This document shows positions 20,267-27,587 of a DNA stretch of 35,566 bases, one piece after another. A program made the position numbers and the translations under genes. Source of the stretch: an uncultured Senegalimassilia sp. (GTDB taxonomy: Bacteria > Actinomycetota > Coriobacteriia > Coriobacteriales > Eggerthellaceae); assembly GCF_934632265.1 (NCBI RefSeq), contig NZ_CAKTYH010000008.1:1-35566 (forward strand), written 5' to 3'. The notes under the pieces are model-generated. The model saw nothing but the letters and a program-made list of their open reading frames with translations. It was not told where the DNA came from and did no database searches. Each line of letters begins with the position of its first letter. Positions within the stretch are counted from its first letter, which is position 1.

Positions 20267-21286
20267 TTAGCAGTTCGTGGTAAGCGTCGCCTTGAAGGGA
20301 CCGAACGTGGTGGTGCGGGCCCACCAACCCTTCGCCTGCGCATCGGTCGCAACCTTTGCCGCCGATGCGAAGGAATCGCATACCGCGAACACCGCGGCTC
20401 CGCTGCCGGACATCATGGCGTTGCACACGCCCGGCTGCTCTTGCAACCACTCGCGCACGGTGCGGATTCCCGGGTTCAGCTGCTCGCTGGCCTTCGCCAT
20501 GTTGTTCAACAGGGGCACGCTCATCGCATACTCCGCCGATTCCGCCACTTGCGCATCATCGACCGAGATAGGCTGAGGGTCTTCGTCGAGCTTCTTGTAC
20601 GACTCGGCCGTGGACACGCCGCCCTCGGGCTTCACCAGCACCAGGAAGTCGTTCATCGGCTTGAGCGTGCGAACCAAATTCTCGCCGATGCCGTCGTAAA
20701 GCGCGCAACCGCCCTGCAAGAAGAAGACCACGTCGGCACCCAGCTGGGCGGCAACCTCTTTGATTCGCGGATCAAGAACGCTTTCGCCCCACAGGACCGC
20801 CGAGCCCAGCAGCGCTGCCGCCGCATCCGACGACCCACCGCCCAAGCCGGCCTGAACAGGGATGCGCTTTTCCAGATGCACACGCATCGTTTCCTCTTCG
20901 CCAAGCGTGCGACCGAACGCCTCGGCCAGCTTCAAGATGGCTTTCACCACGATGTTGTCCTGCGGGTCCACGTCCAAGGGAGCCAATCCCTCAAAGCTGC
21001 GCGTGGTAAGCTTCACCGCTTCGCCCGTCCCTGGGATGATCTTCATGCGCAGCACGTCGTGCAGCATCAGCGCATGCATCGTCGTGGAAACCTCATGGTA
21101 TCCGTCGTCGCGCACGCCCTTGACGTTCAGGTACAGGTTCACCTTCGCCGGGGCAACCAGCTTGAGCGAACCCATGCCCGCGAACTCGCGGGCTTCCACG
21201 TCTTGAGCGACGCGTGCTATATCGAGCATATCTACGGAACCCTCTAATGTTTCACGTGAAACATTCTGCTTTTCATTTTGCTGCAT
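20267..21286 (-). CDS. ispE: 4-diphosphocytidyl-2-C-methyl-D-erythritol kinase
   Basis: IspE phosphorylates CDP-methylerythritol in the non-mevalonate isoprenoid pathway, which also supplies the side chain of menaquinone. GHMP-kinase motifs are LVAPAKVNLYLNV at 43-55, VRDDGYHEVSTTMH at 58-71, and the ATP loop VQAGLGGGSSDAA at 144-156. The C-terminal NAMMSGSGAAVFAVC is also typical. I place the start at 21286, where ATG overlaps the tadA stop (TGATG) and GGAG lies about 9 nt upstream. This gives 339 residues, 40-50 more than usual, with an N-terminal extension of about 38 residues that contains parS in frame (Val9-Ser-Arg-Glu-Thr13). An internal ATG at 21229 (MLDIARV) would skip parS and is a possible alternative. 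Confidence 0.93.
   Translation of the reverse strand: MQQNEKQNVSRETLEGSVDMLDIARVAQDVEAREFAGMGSLKLVAPAKVNLYLNVKGVRDDGYHEVSTTMHALMLHDVLRMKIIPGTGEAVKLTTRSFEGLAPLDVDPQDNIVVKAILKLAEAFGRTLGEEETMRVHLEKRIPVQAGLGGGSSDAAAALLGSAVLWGESVLDPRIKEVAAQLGADVVFFLQGGCALYDGIGENLVRTLKPMNDFLVLVKPEGGVSTAESYKKLDEDPQPISVDDAQVAESAEYAMSVPLLNNMAKASEQLNPGIRTVREWLQEQPGVCNAMMSGSGAAVFAVCDSFASAAKVATDAQAKGWWARTTTFGPFKATLTTNC
21248..21263. promoter_or_regulatory. parS site 4 (perfect), inside the 5' end of ispE
   Basis: TGTTTCACGTGAAACA, extended to a 20-bp palindrome AATGTTTCACGTGAAACATT at 21246-21265. It is read in frame as Val-Ser-Arg-Glu-Thr if ispE starts at 21286. Confidence 0.9.
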
Positions 21287-21789
21287 CACTGCTGCTCCGT
21301 TCGTTTCTTTCGACGTGCCTTGAAGAAATCCTGCAATATGGTTGCGCATTCTTCCGACAACACGCCGGCCTTTACGTCGAATGTATGGTTGAGGCGCTTG
21401 TCCTCGTGAATGGAATACAGCGTGCCCAACGCGCCAGCCTTCGGATCGGGCGCGCCGAACACGCAGCGGTCGACGCGTGCCTGATGCATGAGCCCGGCGC
21501 ACATGATGCACGGTTCCAACGTCACGTATACCGTGCAGCCCGTAAGCCTCCACACGCCAAGCTCGGCAGCGGCCTGCTTCATGGCAACGAACTCCGCATG
21601 CCCGGCGGGATCTTGCTGCGTCTCACGGATGTTGCACGCCCGCGCGATCACGCGAGGCTCCGCAAGGGGACGACGCGTTGCTTTGTCGATAGGGTGGTAC
21701 ACAACCACGGCACCGATGGGGACCTCTCCCATAGCCGCCGCACGCTGTGCCTCCTCGAGCGCCATGCGCATGTATTCTTCGTCATTCAT
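21286..21789 (-). CDS. tadA: tRNA adenosine(34) deaminase
   Basis: TadA converts the wobble adenosine of tRNA-Arg(ACG) to inosine. The 167-residue protein has the zinc-deaminase motifs HAEF (His64, Glu66) and LEPCIMCAG (Cys94, Cys97), plus the TadA-like ARVDRCVFGAPDPKAGALGTL. A short insert (HPIDKATRRPLAE, 32-44) enlarges the loop after GAVVVY. The start at 21789 lacks a Shine-Dalgarno site. Instead a perfect TATAAT lies exactly 7 nt upstream of the ATG, the arrangement of a leaderless mRNA; upstream ATGs at 21798 and 21795 would overlap the promoter. The gene runs divergently from tRNA-Ser(UGA), 34 nt away, and its stop overlaps the ispE start. Confidence 0.93.
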   Translation of the reverse strand: MNDEEYMRMALEEAQRAAAMGEVPIGAVVVYHPIDKATRRPLAEPRVIARACNIRETQQDPAGHAEFVAMKQAAAELGVWRLTGCTVYVTLEPCIMCAGLMHQARVDRCVFGAPDPKAGALGTLYSIHEDKRLNHTFDVKAGVLSEECATILQDFFKARRKKRTEQQ

Positions 21790-21796
21790 AAGCATC

Positions 21797-21802
21797 ATTA
21801 TA
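21797..21802 (-). promoter_or_regulatory. -10 box of a probable leaderless tadA-ispE transcript
   Basis: TATAAT on the minus strand with a 7-nt gap to the tadA ATG. The same TATAAT-N7-ATG spacing is found at rlmN. No clear -35 is present; that region overlaps the promoter of the divergent tRNA. Confidence 0.6.
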
Positions 21803-21823
21803 TGGTATCCTAGCAAGCTATAT

Positions 21824-21911
21824 GGAGGAATGGCCGAGTGGTTGAAGGCGGCAGTCTTGAAAACTGTTGAGCCGCAAGGTTCCGTGGGTTCGAATCCTAC
21901 TTCCTCCGCCA
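21824..21911 (+). tRNA. tRNA-Ser (anticodon UGA)
   Basis: A class II tRNA. The acceptor GGAGGAA pairs with TTCCTCC (21901-21907), with discriminator G and encoded CCA (21909-21911). Anticodon stem GCAGT/ACTGT encloses CTTGAAA, giving anticodon TGA for UCA and related codons. The long variable arm and GGTTCGAATCC T-loop are intact. Confidence 0.97.
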
Positions 21912-21920
21912 GAACGCTAT

Positions 21921-21949
21921 CGCCCGGGTCCCCGGGCGTTTTCTTTTTT
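21921..21949 (+). terminator. Terminator of tRNA-Ser(UGA)
   Basis: CGCCCGGG / CCCGGGCG stem of 8 bp with a TC loop, followed by TTTTCTTTTTT. Confidence 0.9.
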
Positions 21950-22017
21950 CGGCATGTTGAATGATTCAATTTTATGTAACCTTCGACTCTTTCGCCTACT
22001 TACTCGTCCTAAAACAA

Positions 22018-22050
22018 CGCAAAAGCGCCCGGAAGTAGTCCGGGCGCTTT
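22018..22050 (-). terminator. Terminator of the citrate synthase gene
   Basis: AAAGCGCCCGG (22022-22032) and CCGGGCGCTTT (22040-22050) form a perfect 11-bp stem with a 7-nt loop, leading into TTTTG on the minus strand, 26 nt past the stop codon. Confidence 0.88.
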
Positions 22051-22075
22051 AACGGGATTTTGCGTTGCGTTGCGA

Positions 22076-23422
22076 TTATCGCTCGTCCATGGGGATATAT
22101 GCGCGCTTCTTGCTGTAAATCGACTTGTACGCGGGACGGATGATGCGCTTACCTGAAACGATCTCCTCGAAGCGATGCGCCGCCCAACCGGACATGCGAG
22201 CGCAGGCGAACAACGGGGTGAACAGATCCTCCGGGATGCCCAGCATCGAGTACACGAAACCGGAGTACATGTCCACGTTCGCGCACATGTCCTTCCTCGT
22301 GCCCTTCTCGTTGAGGATGACCTCAGGTGCCAGGCGCTCGATCTTCTCGAGCAAGCGGAATTCCGCCTCGAATTCGGTGCCCATGGCCAGCTTCTCGGCG
22401 AAGCGCTTGCAGATGACGGCGCGGGGGTCGGACAGCGTGTACACCGCATGGCCCATGCCGTATACCAGACCGCTCTTGTCGTAAGCCTGCTTGTTCACGA
22501 TTTTGGCGAGATACGCCGCAACCTCATCGTCGTTCTCCCAATTGACGACGTTTTCCTTAATTTCCTTTTGCATGGCCAGAACCTGATGATTTGCGCCGCC
22601 GTGCTTGCGGCCCTTCAGCGAACCGATGGCTGCCGCATACGTGGAGTACGGATCCGTGTCGGCGGACGTCAGCACATGCGTGGTGAACGACGAGTTATTG
22701 CCACCGCCATGCTCGGCATGCAGGCACAGCATGATGTCGAGCATGCGCGCCTCCTCTGCCGTGAACTGCCTGTCGGGGCGCAGCATGGACAGGATGGTCT
22801 CGGCCGTGGACTGGCCCGGGATGAAGCGGTGCATGATCATGGACTCGTTGTTGTAGCGTGCGCGGATCGCGTAGTACGTCAACACCATGATGCGGGGGAG
22901 ACGGGAGATAAGGGAGATGGCGGTGCTGATCTCATGCTGAACCGATCGATCCTCGGCGTTTTCGTCGTAAGCGTACAAAAGCAGGATGGTTCGAGCCAGC
23001 ACGTTCATGATATCGGGAGGGGTGTTGCGCATGATCATGGACGCCGTGAAGCCATCGGGCAGCTCACGCTGCGCATCGATGGTGGCGATGTAGTCGGAAA
23101 GCTGTTGCTCCGTGGGAAGCTCGCCCATCAGCAGCAGATAGGACACCTCTTCGTAGTTGAATCGACGATCCTTCGCATCAACGCCCAGAAGGTCGTACAG
23201 GTCGTACCCACGCAGGCGCAGCTCACCTTCGTCGGCGCGCTTCTCGCCATCGGACATGACATACCCATGCACGTTGGAGATGCCCGTCAAACCAGCTAGC
23301 ACGCCGGTGCCGTCGGAATTGCGCAATCCGCGCTTGACATCGTAGCGTTTGTACTTTTCGGCATCAATCGAGTTGATGCTCTTGAAATTCTCGTACAGGT
23401 CGATTTTCTGAGTGCCGCCCAT
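22076..23422 (-). CDS. gltA: Citrate synthase
   Basis: The enzyme condenses oxaloacetate and acetyl-CoA to citrate. The 448-residue protein has the catalytic residues in family context: GRKHGGAN (His274), GMGHAVYTLSDPR (His325) and NVDMYSGFVY (Asp384), plus HAEHGGGNNSS at 235-245. It carries an N-terminal extension of about 60 residues before the fold. It resembles the longer citrate synthases of anaerobes; confusion with 2-methylcitrate synthase is possible from sequence alone, but no propionate-catabolism gene is near. The start at 23422 follows AAGGGAGCGTA. No other TCA-cycle gene is present, which fits a partial, biosynthetic pathway (glutamate synthesis). It is followed by a strong terminator. 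Confidence 0.92.
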   Translation of the reverse strand: MGGTQKIDLYENFKSINSIDAEKYKRYDVKRGLRNSDGTGVLAGLTGISNVHGYVMSDGEKRADEGELRLRGYDLYDLLGVDAKDRRFNYEEVSYLLLMGELPTEQQLSDYIATIDAQRELPDGFTASMIMRNTPPDIMNVLARTILLLYAYDENAEDRSVQHEISTAISLISRLPRIMVLTYYAIRARYNNESMIMHRFIPGQSTAETILSMLRPDRQFTAEEARMLDIMLCLHAEHGGGNNSSFTTHVLTSADTDPYSTYAAAIGSLKGRKHGGANHQVLAMQKEIKENVVNWENDDEVAAYLAKIVNKQAYDKSGLVYGMGHAVYTLSDPRAVICKRFAEKLAMGTEFEAEFRLLEKIERLAPEVILNEKGTRKDMCANVDMYSGFVYSMLGIPEDLFTPLFACARMSGWAAHRFEEIVSGKRIIRPAYKSIYSKKRAYIPMDER

Positions 23423-23462
23423 TACGCTCCCTTCCTTTCATGCCATTCATTTCCGCCGTTTC

Positions 23463-23501
23463 AAAACCAGCAATGCCCGCGCAGGGCGGGCATTGCTGGT
23501 T
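23463..23501 (-). terminator. Terminator of the zinc-ribbon gene
   Basis: A perfect 16-bp stem (23465-23480 with 23486-23501, arms ending in AACCAGCAATGCCCGC) with a 5-nt loop, followed by TTTTG on the minus strand. Confidence 0.88.
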
Positions 23502-23518
23502 GTTGCTCGAACGATATG

Positions 23519-23668
23519 CTATTTTGCAGCGCCGATACGGCAGATGGTGGTGCCGCAGTCGGGGCACTTGCCCTTCGTGATGGGCTTGCCGTTCTTCGTG
23601 ACGCCCTCGACGGGATCCTTCATGATCTTCTTCGCCTTGCATTTCACGCAATATGCCTCGATAGCCAT
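23519..23668 (-). CDS. Small zinc-ribbon protein (DUF5679-like)
   Basis: A 49-residue protein with two CxxC knuckles, Cys7/Cys10 (YCVKC) and Cys35/Cys38 (CPDCG), around a middle VEGVTKNGKPITKGKC. This matches the DUF5679 type of tiny zinc-ribbon protein, whose role is unknown. Start ATG at 23668 follows GAGAGGTTTACT. It has its own strong terminator, so is probably monocistronic. The frame extends 19 codons upstream without support. Confidence 0.85.
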   Translation of the reverse strand: MAIEAYCVKCKAKKIMKDPVEGVTKNGKPITKGKCPDCGTTICRIGAAK

Positions 23669-23800
23669 AGTAAACCTCTCTAGTTGCCGTATAAGAGCGC
23701 AAACGCCGTGAATCGGTGAATGCACTTCAAGTTCATGCTCGTGCGGCCTGAAATTATAGGCCAGGGGCGGTGCCGTCTCATGAAGAGCATGTTACAGGCT

Positions 23801-26800
23801 TTACATATTCTTCAACAACTCCATAAGGAAGTCCACGTTGGAAGCCAGTTTCTTCTCGTCGATGTTCTCGACGATGTCGTCCTGCTGGCCGTACAGCGCG
23901 GGCTTGCCGCCTTCCATGCCCACCAGATGGGTGACCTGGCAACCATGCTTCGCCGCATACGATGCAGCGCTTTCCTCGCCGAGCAGCGCGCCCGAAGCCA
24001 CCTTCGTGCCAGTCGCCTGCGAAGCCTTGCGGATATAGCGCTTCATACGAGACGACGCCTTCGAGGGCTTCAGGAAGCCCTCGCGCTCGATCATGGTCAG
24101 ATCGCCTGCGCCGATGGCATCGATATCGACGATGAACGCGCCTCGCAGCTCGGACTGATGAGCCTCGAGGAAGGCCTTCATGCCGGAATTCTGAGCAAGC
24201 TCGGAACCCAGGGCCACGAACCACACCTCGGCATCGATGTCGGGGTTGCGGAACTGGTACACCTCGTTGAGCTCCTCGTTGAGCTCGACGGGGGTGGGCA
24301 CAGCCGCCGCGGCCGCTTCGTCAGCAAGCTCCTCGGAGGACAGGTTGCTGTTCTCCATGCGGCGGGCGGAATAAGCGCCGCCATGCCACGGACGGAAGCG
24401 ATTGGACCCGGACTGCTCATCGTCGGCGACATCGTCGACGTTGAACGAATCGTCATAGGCGACACGCGAAGCCTCTTGGCCAGCCGCCTCGACATCGATC
24501 GGCTGGGGCGTCCATGCCTGGGTTGCGCCGAGGTCGTCGTTCTGCAAAGCAGGCAGAGCCTGCGTCGCCCCAGGATACGCGGCAGCATCCTGATCGAGCT
24601 CGACGGCGTAATCACCCTGATACTCGCCCTGCTCGTAGTGCTCTTCCTGGAAGCTCTCCCAGCCGCCGCGCGCCTTTCCAGCGGCACGGGCCTCGAAGTT
24701 GTCGTCAACGTCAAGCCACTCCTGCGGCGTATCCTCCTCGTCATCCTTACGATGAAGGAACTTGTCGAACAGGCGGCGGAAGCGCGACTTGGGCATCTCC
24801 ATGTAGCCAGGGCCGGCGAACGCACCCGTCTCGGTGAAGTGATCCTCGTAAGCGGAATCGTCCGCATCATCGACGTACATGTCCTCAGGGTCCATGGTGC
24901 TGGCAAGCTCGCTGCTCACCGGAGCGAACGAGCCGGTGGCACCGGCGGTGCCGAAGCTTGCGGCAGCGGTCACGCCCGGCTGCGCCTGTGCAGCGTCCGC
25001 CGCCTTGATGGAACCGGACAGTGAAGGCAGGGATGCGAGCAGGGAAGGCTTGGAATCCTTCTTCTCGCCAACCGCCTCATCCTCTTCGCCCTCCTGCTCG
25101 TGCGCGGCCTTGATGTCGGACGACCCGATGGAAGGAAGCAGGTTCAGCAGGCTGCGCGCGGCGGTTTTGCCGGCGGACTCGACATCGGCCAGAGGAGCGC
25201 GCTGCTTCACCGCTGCCGCAACGGGAGCGGCCGGGGCGGCCGGGGAGACCTCCGGCAAGGTGACGGGCGCCGCGGAAACCGCGGAAACATCCGGAATGGC
25301 AAGCGGCTTCGCCTGCAGCTCCGAAACCGTCTCTTCTACAGGTTCGGCCGCAGGTGCGGACACGGGCACTGCGGGAGCGTTAACCGCGTCGGCTCGGCCG
25401 GCCTCGTTGATGGAAGCCTGCGTCATATCCACGCGATTACCCGAGCGGGGAGCGTCGGACTGACGGGATTGCGCCTCTTCCTGCACCTTACGCGGGTCCA
25501 GGAACGCGGGCATGGGAACATCGCCCATCGGGGGAACGTCGTCAAGATGAAGCTTCGTCACATCGATCGGAGGCGTAGCCGCCGTGGCAAACGGGTCGGC
25601 AACCTCCGCAGGAGCAACCACCTGGGCCTGAGCGGGCTCAGGGGCGGAAACCTGCGCAGGTGCGAACTGCGAAGCGGGCTGCTGAGCGGGAACCTGCTCG
25701 GAAATAACCTCGTTTGCAGGAGCGGAAACCTCGGCGGCGGGAATCGCAACGGCGGCGCCCGCCTGAGGCGCTGCAACTGCGGTATCGACAGCGGAAACCG
25801 ACTCAACCTGCGCATCGAACTGCACGGGCTGCGCAGCCTGCTGAGGTGCTGCGGGGGCCTGAGCCGCAACATCCTCCCGAGCGGGAGCCTCATGCGTCTC
25901 GACAGCCTTCTCAACCGCCGACGCCGCGTTCACCGAAGCAGGCGCGGAAGCGATGTTCGCAACCGGCTGGTCGATTTCAGGTTGTGCGGCAGGCTGCACC
26001 GCGGGCTGCACGGGCGCAATGGTGGCCCACTGCGGCGCCCTGACCTCGCGGATGGTATCGCGATCGATGTCGAAGGAGCGCTCAAGCTCATGCTCCACGA
26101 TGTTGTTTGCCTTGGCGAAATGACCGGCGCTTTCGGCAACAGCCGCATCAAGAGCGCTAGCGTAGCGGGAACGCTGCGCGGGCTTCTCGGCGTTACGGGG
26201 CTTCTTAGCCTTTTCCTGAGCACGGGCATACCAATCCGGCACGGTCGCCTGCGCAGCGCGCTGCTGCTCTGCGGCGGCCTGCATCTGCTGGACGGCGGCT
26301 TGCTGAGCTGCCGCCTGCTGAGCCTCGAACTCGGCTTGCTGCAGTGCGGCCTGCTGGGCTTCGAATTCAGCCTGTGCCTTAGCGGCTTCATCTGCCTGCT
26401 GGGCCTCAAGAGCCTGTTCCTGCTCCTGCTCGGCTGCAAGGCGAGCCTGCTCGGCATCGCGACGGGCGCTTTCGATCGCGCGCGCCTCCATGCGCTGCAT
26501 ACGAGCTTCCTCTTCAGCTTCCTCGCGATCATGTCGCTCGATCTTCTGCAGATTGCGCTCAACCTCTTCGGCGGTCATGCCGTCGACGGGCTTGCCGGAC
26601 AATGCCGAGATTGCAGCCTTGGCGGCAATGAGGCTCTCCTCGTCCTCCATGGAGGAACGGGGGTGGGAAGAATACACGAACTCAGCGCCCTCGGGCACAA
26701 GACCGCTTTCATACGCTGCCTCCGGACCATGCATCATAGCGTCTTCACGCTCAGCGATCTCCGCTTCGCTCACGCGGCCTGCGCCGATGCGACGAGCCAG

Positions 26801-27511
26801 CTCAAGCAGGGCGGCAACGCCGGAGGCGTTGCAGTTTGCGCCCTCGTTATAGGCAGCGGTCTGATGCAATGCGCCAAGGGCCAGCGGGACCGCGGCAAGC
26901 AGCATGGCGATAACCGTCAGCAGCGTGAAGACCGTGGTGAGCATGCCCTCGGAAGATCCCAGCGCTACGCCCTTGATGAGCAGCAGCACGGGAAGCGCGA
27001 GCATCGCACCGAAGGAAACCTTGCCGAGAAGCGGCATGATCTGAGCCGTGGGGCCCGCAAGCTCGGCGCGCACCTTACCGGTGTCATAGCGCGCCACCAG
27101 GATGACCTTGCGGCGACGAACCGCTTCGCCATCCTCAGGCGCCGCAGGGGCGTATTTCGCCACGACGTTTTGGCTCACGCCTTTCCCCAGGAGCTTCGAG
27201 ATGATGGGCTTATCCAGATACTCGGCGGCGAACAGGCCGGCAGCCGCAAGGCAGCCGATAACCCCGACGATGCTCAGCACGGGCACGATCAGCGACAGCA
27301 AGGCAAGCACCACAGCGGCGCCGCTGCAGATCATGCTAGGCAAATGAGGGTCGCCGACCCCGTTGAAATCCTCGATGTTCGCAGGCAAGCCTGCTTCCTT
27401 TTGGAATTGCTCCGTAATGTACAACGCAGCCTGCTGTTCCTCCTCGGTGCCAGCGGGACGGGCGCCGATTTCCTGCGACAGGTATGCGATATGCTCTTTA
27501 ATATCCGGCAT
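23801..27511 (-). CDS. Membrane protein with split, degenerate M28 peptidase halves and a giant low-complexity insert
   Basis: The 1236-residue protein begins like an M28 aminopeptidase (IKEHIAYLSQEIGARPAGTEEEQQAA), then has hydrophobic segments at about 62-96, 166-187 and 189-213. M28 features follow: VILVARYDTG at 136-145 and NEGANCNASGVAALLELAR at 222-240. Residues 315-422 are a Glu/Ala/Gln-rich coiled coil, then some 650 residues of Ala/Pro/Gln/Val-rich, probably disordered sequence. The C-terminal 148 residues return to the M28 fold (VWFVALGSELAQNSGMKAF, FIVDIDAIGAGD, LYGQQDD). Metal-ligand motifs are altered: His to Arg141, Asp to Cys227, Glu-Glu to Ser-Glu1104, and the late His replaced by Gln near 1209. 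It is probably an inactive scaffold. The start follows AAAGG. Confidence 0.85.
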   Translation of the reverse strand: MPDIKEHIAYLSQEIGARPAGTEEEQQAALYITEQFQKEAGLPANIEDFNGVGDPHLPSMICSGAAVVLALLSLIVPVLSIVGVIGCLAAAGLFAAEYLDKPIISKLLGKGVSQNVVAKYAPAAPEDGEAVRRRKVILVARYDTGKVRAELAGPTAQIMPLLGKVSFGAMLALPVLLLIKGVALGSSEGMLTTVFTLLTVIAMLLAAVPLALGALHQTAAYNEGANCNASGVAALLELARRIGAGRVSEAEIAEREDAMMHGPEAAYESGLVPEGAEFVYSSHPRSSMEDEESLIAAKAAISALSGKPVDGMTAEEVERNLQKIERHDREEAEEEARMQRMEARAIESARRDAEQARLAAEQEQEQALEAQQADEAAKAQAEFEAQQAALQQAEFEAQQAAAQQAAVQQMQAAAEQQRAAQATVPDWYARAQEKAKKPRNAEKPAQRSRYASALDAAVAESAGHFAKANNIVEHELERSFDIDRDTIREVRAPQWATIAPVQPAVQPAAQPEIDQPVANIASAPASVNAASAVEKAVETHEAPAREDVAAQAPAAPQQAAQPVQFDAQVESVSAVDTAVAAPQAGAAVAIPAAEVSAPANEVISEQVPAQQPASQFAPAQVSAPEPAQAQVVAPAEVADPFATAATPPIDVTKLHLDDVPPMGDVPMPAFLDPRKVQEEAQSRQSDAPRSGNRVDMTQASINEAGRADAVNAPAVPVSAPAAEPVEETVSELQAKPLAIPDVSAVSAAPVTLPEVSPAAPAAPVAAAVKQRAPLADVESAGKTAARSLLNLLPSIGSSDIKAAHEQEGEEDEAVGEKKDSKPSLLASLPSLSGSIKAADAAQAQPGVTAAASFGTAGATGSFAPVSSELASTMDPEDMYVDDADDSAYEDHFTETGAFAGPGYMEMPKSRFRRLFDKFLHRKDDEEDTPQEWLDVDDNFEARAAGKARGGWESFQEEHYEQGEYQGDYAVELDQDAAAYPGATQALPALQNDDLGATQAWTPQPIDVEAAGQEASRVAYDDSFNVDDVADDEQSGSNRFRPWHGGAYSARRMENSNLSSEELADEAAAAAVPTPVELNEELNEVYQFRNPDIDAEVWFVALGSELAQNSGMKAFLEAHQSELRGAFIVDIDAIGAGDLTMIEREGFLKPSKASSRMKRYIRKASQATGTKVASGALLGEESAASYAAKHGCQVTHLVGMEGGKPALYGQQDDIVENIDEKKLASNVDFLMELLKNM

Positions 27512-27558
27512 TTTTGTGCCTTTCGTTCCTCAATTACAGCAAGGCATATACGGGTTGC

Positions 27559-27587
27559 AGTATACGCTATTTGCCTTGCGCGCCCAA
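27559..27587 (-). promoter_or_regulatory. Possible internal promoter of the M28-like gene
   Basis: TATACT at 27559-27564 with TTGGGC 17 nt upstream (27582-27587) on the minus strand, about 48 nt before the start codon and overlapping the end of the preceding gene. The -35 match is weak. Confidence 0.3.

Noticed and set aside
21790..21969. N-terminal extension of tadA to 21969
   Set aside because: It is the antisense of tRNA-Ser(UGA) (GFEPTEPCGSTVFKTAAF); promoter and fold both support the start at 21789.
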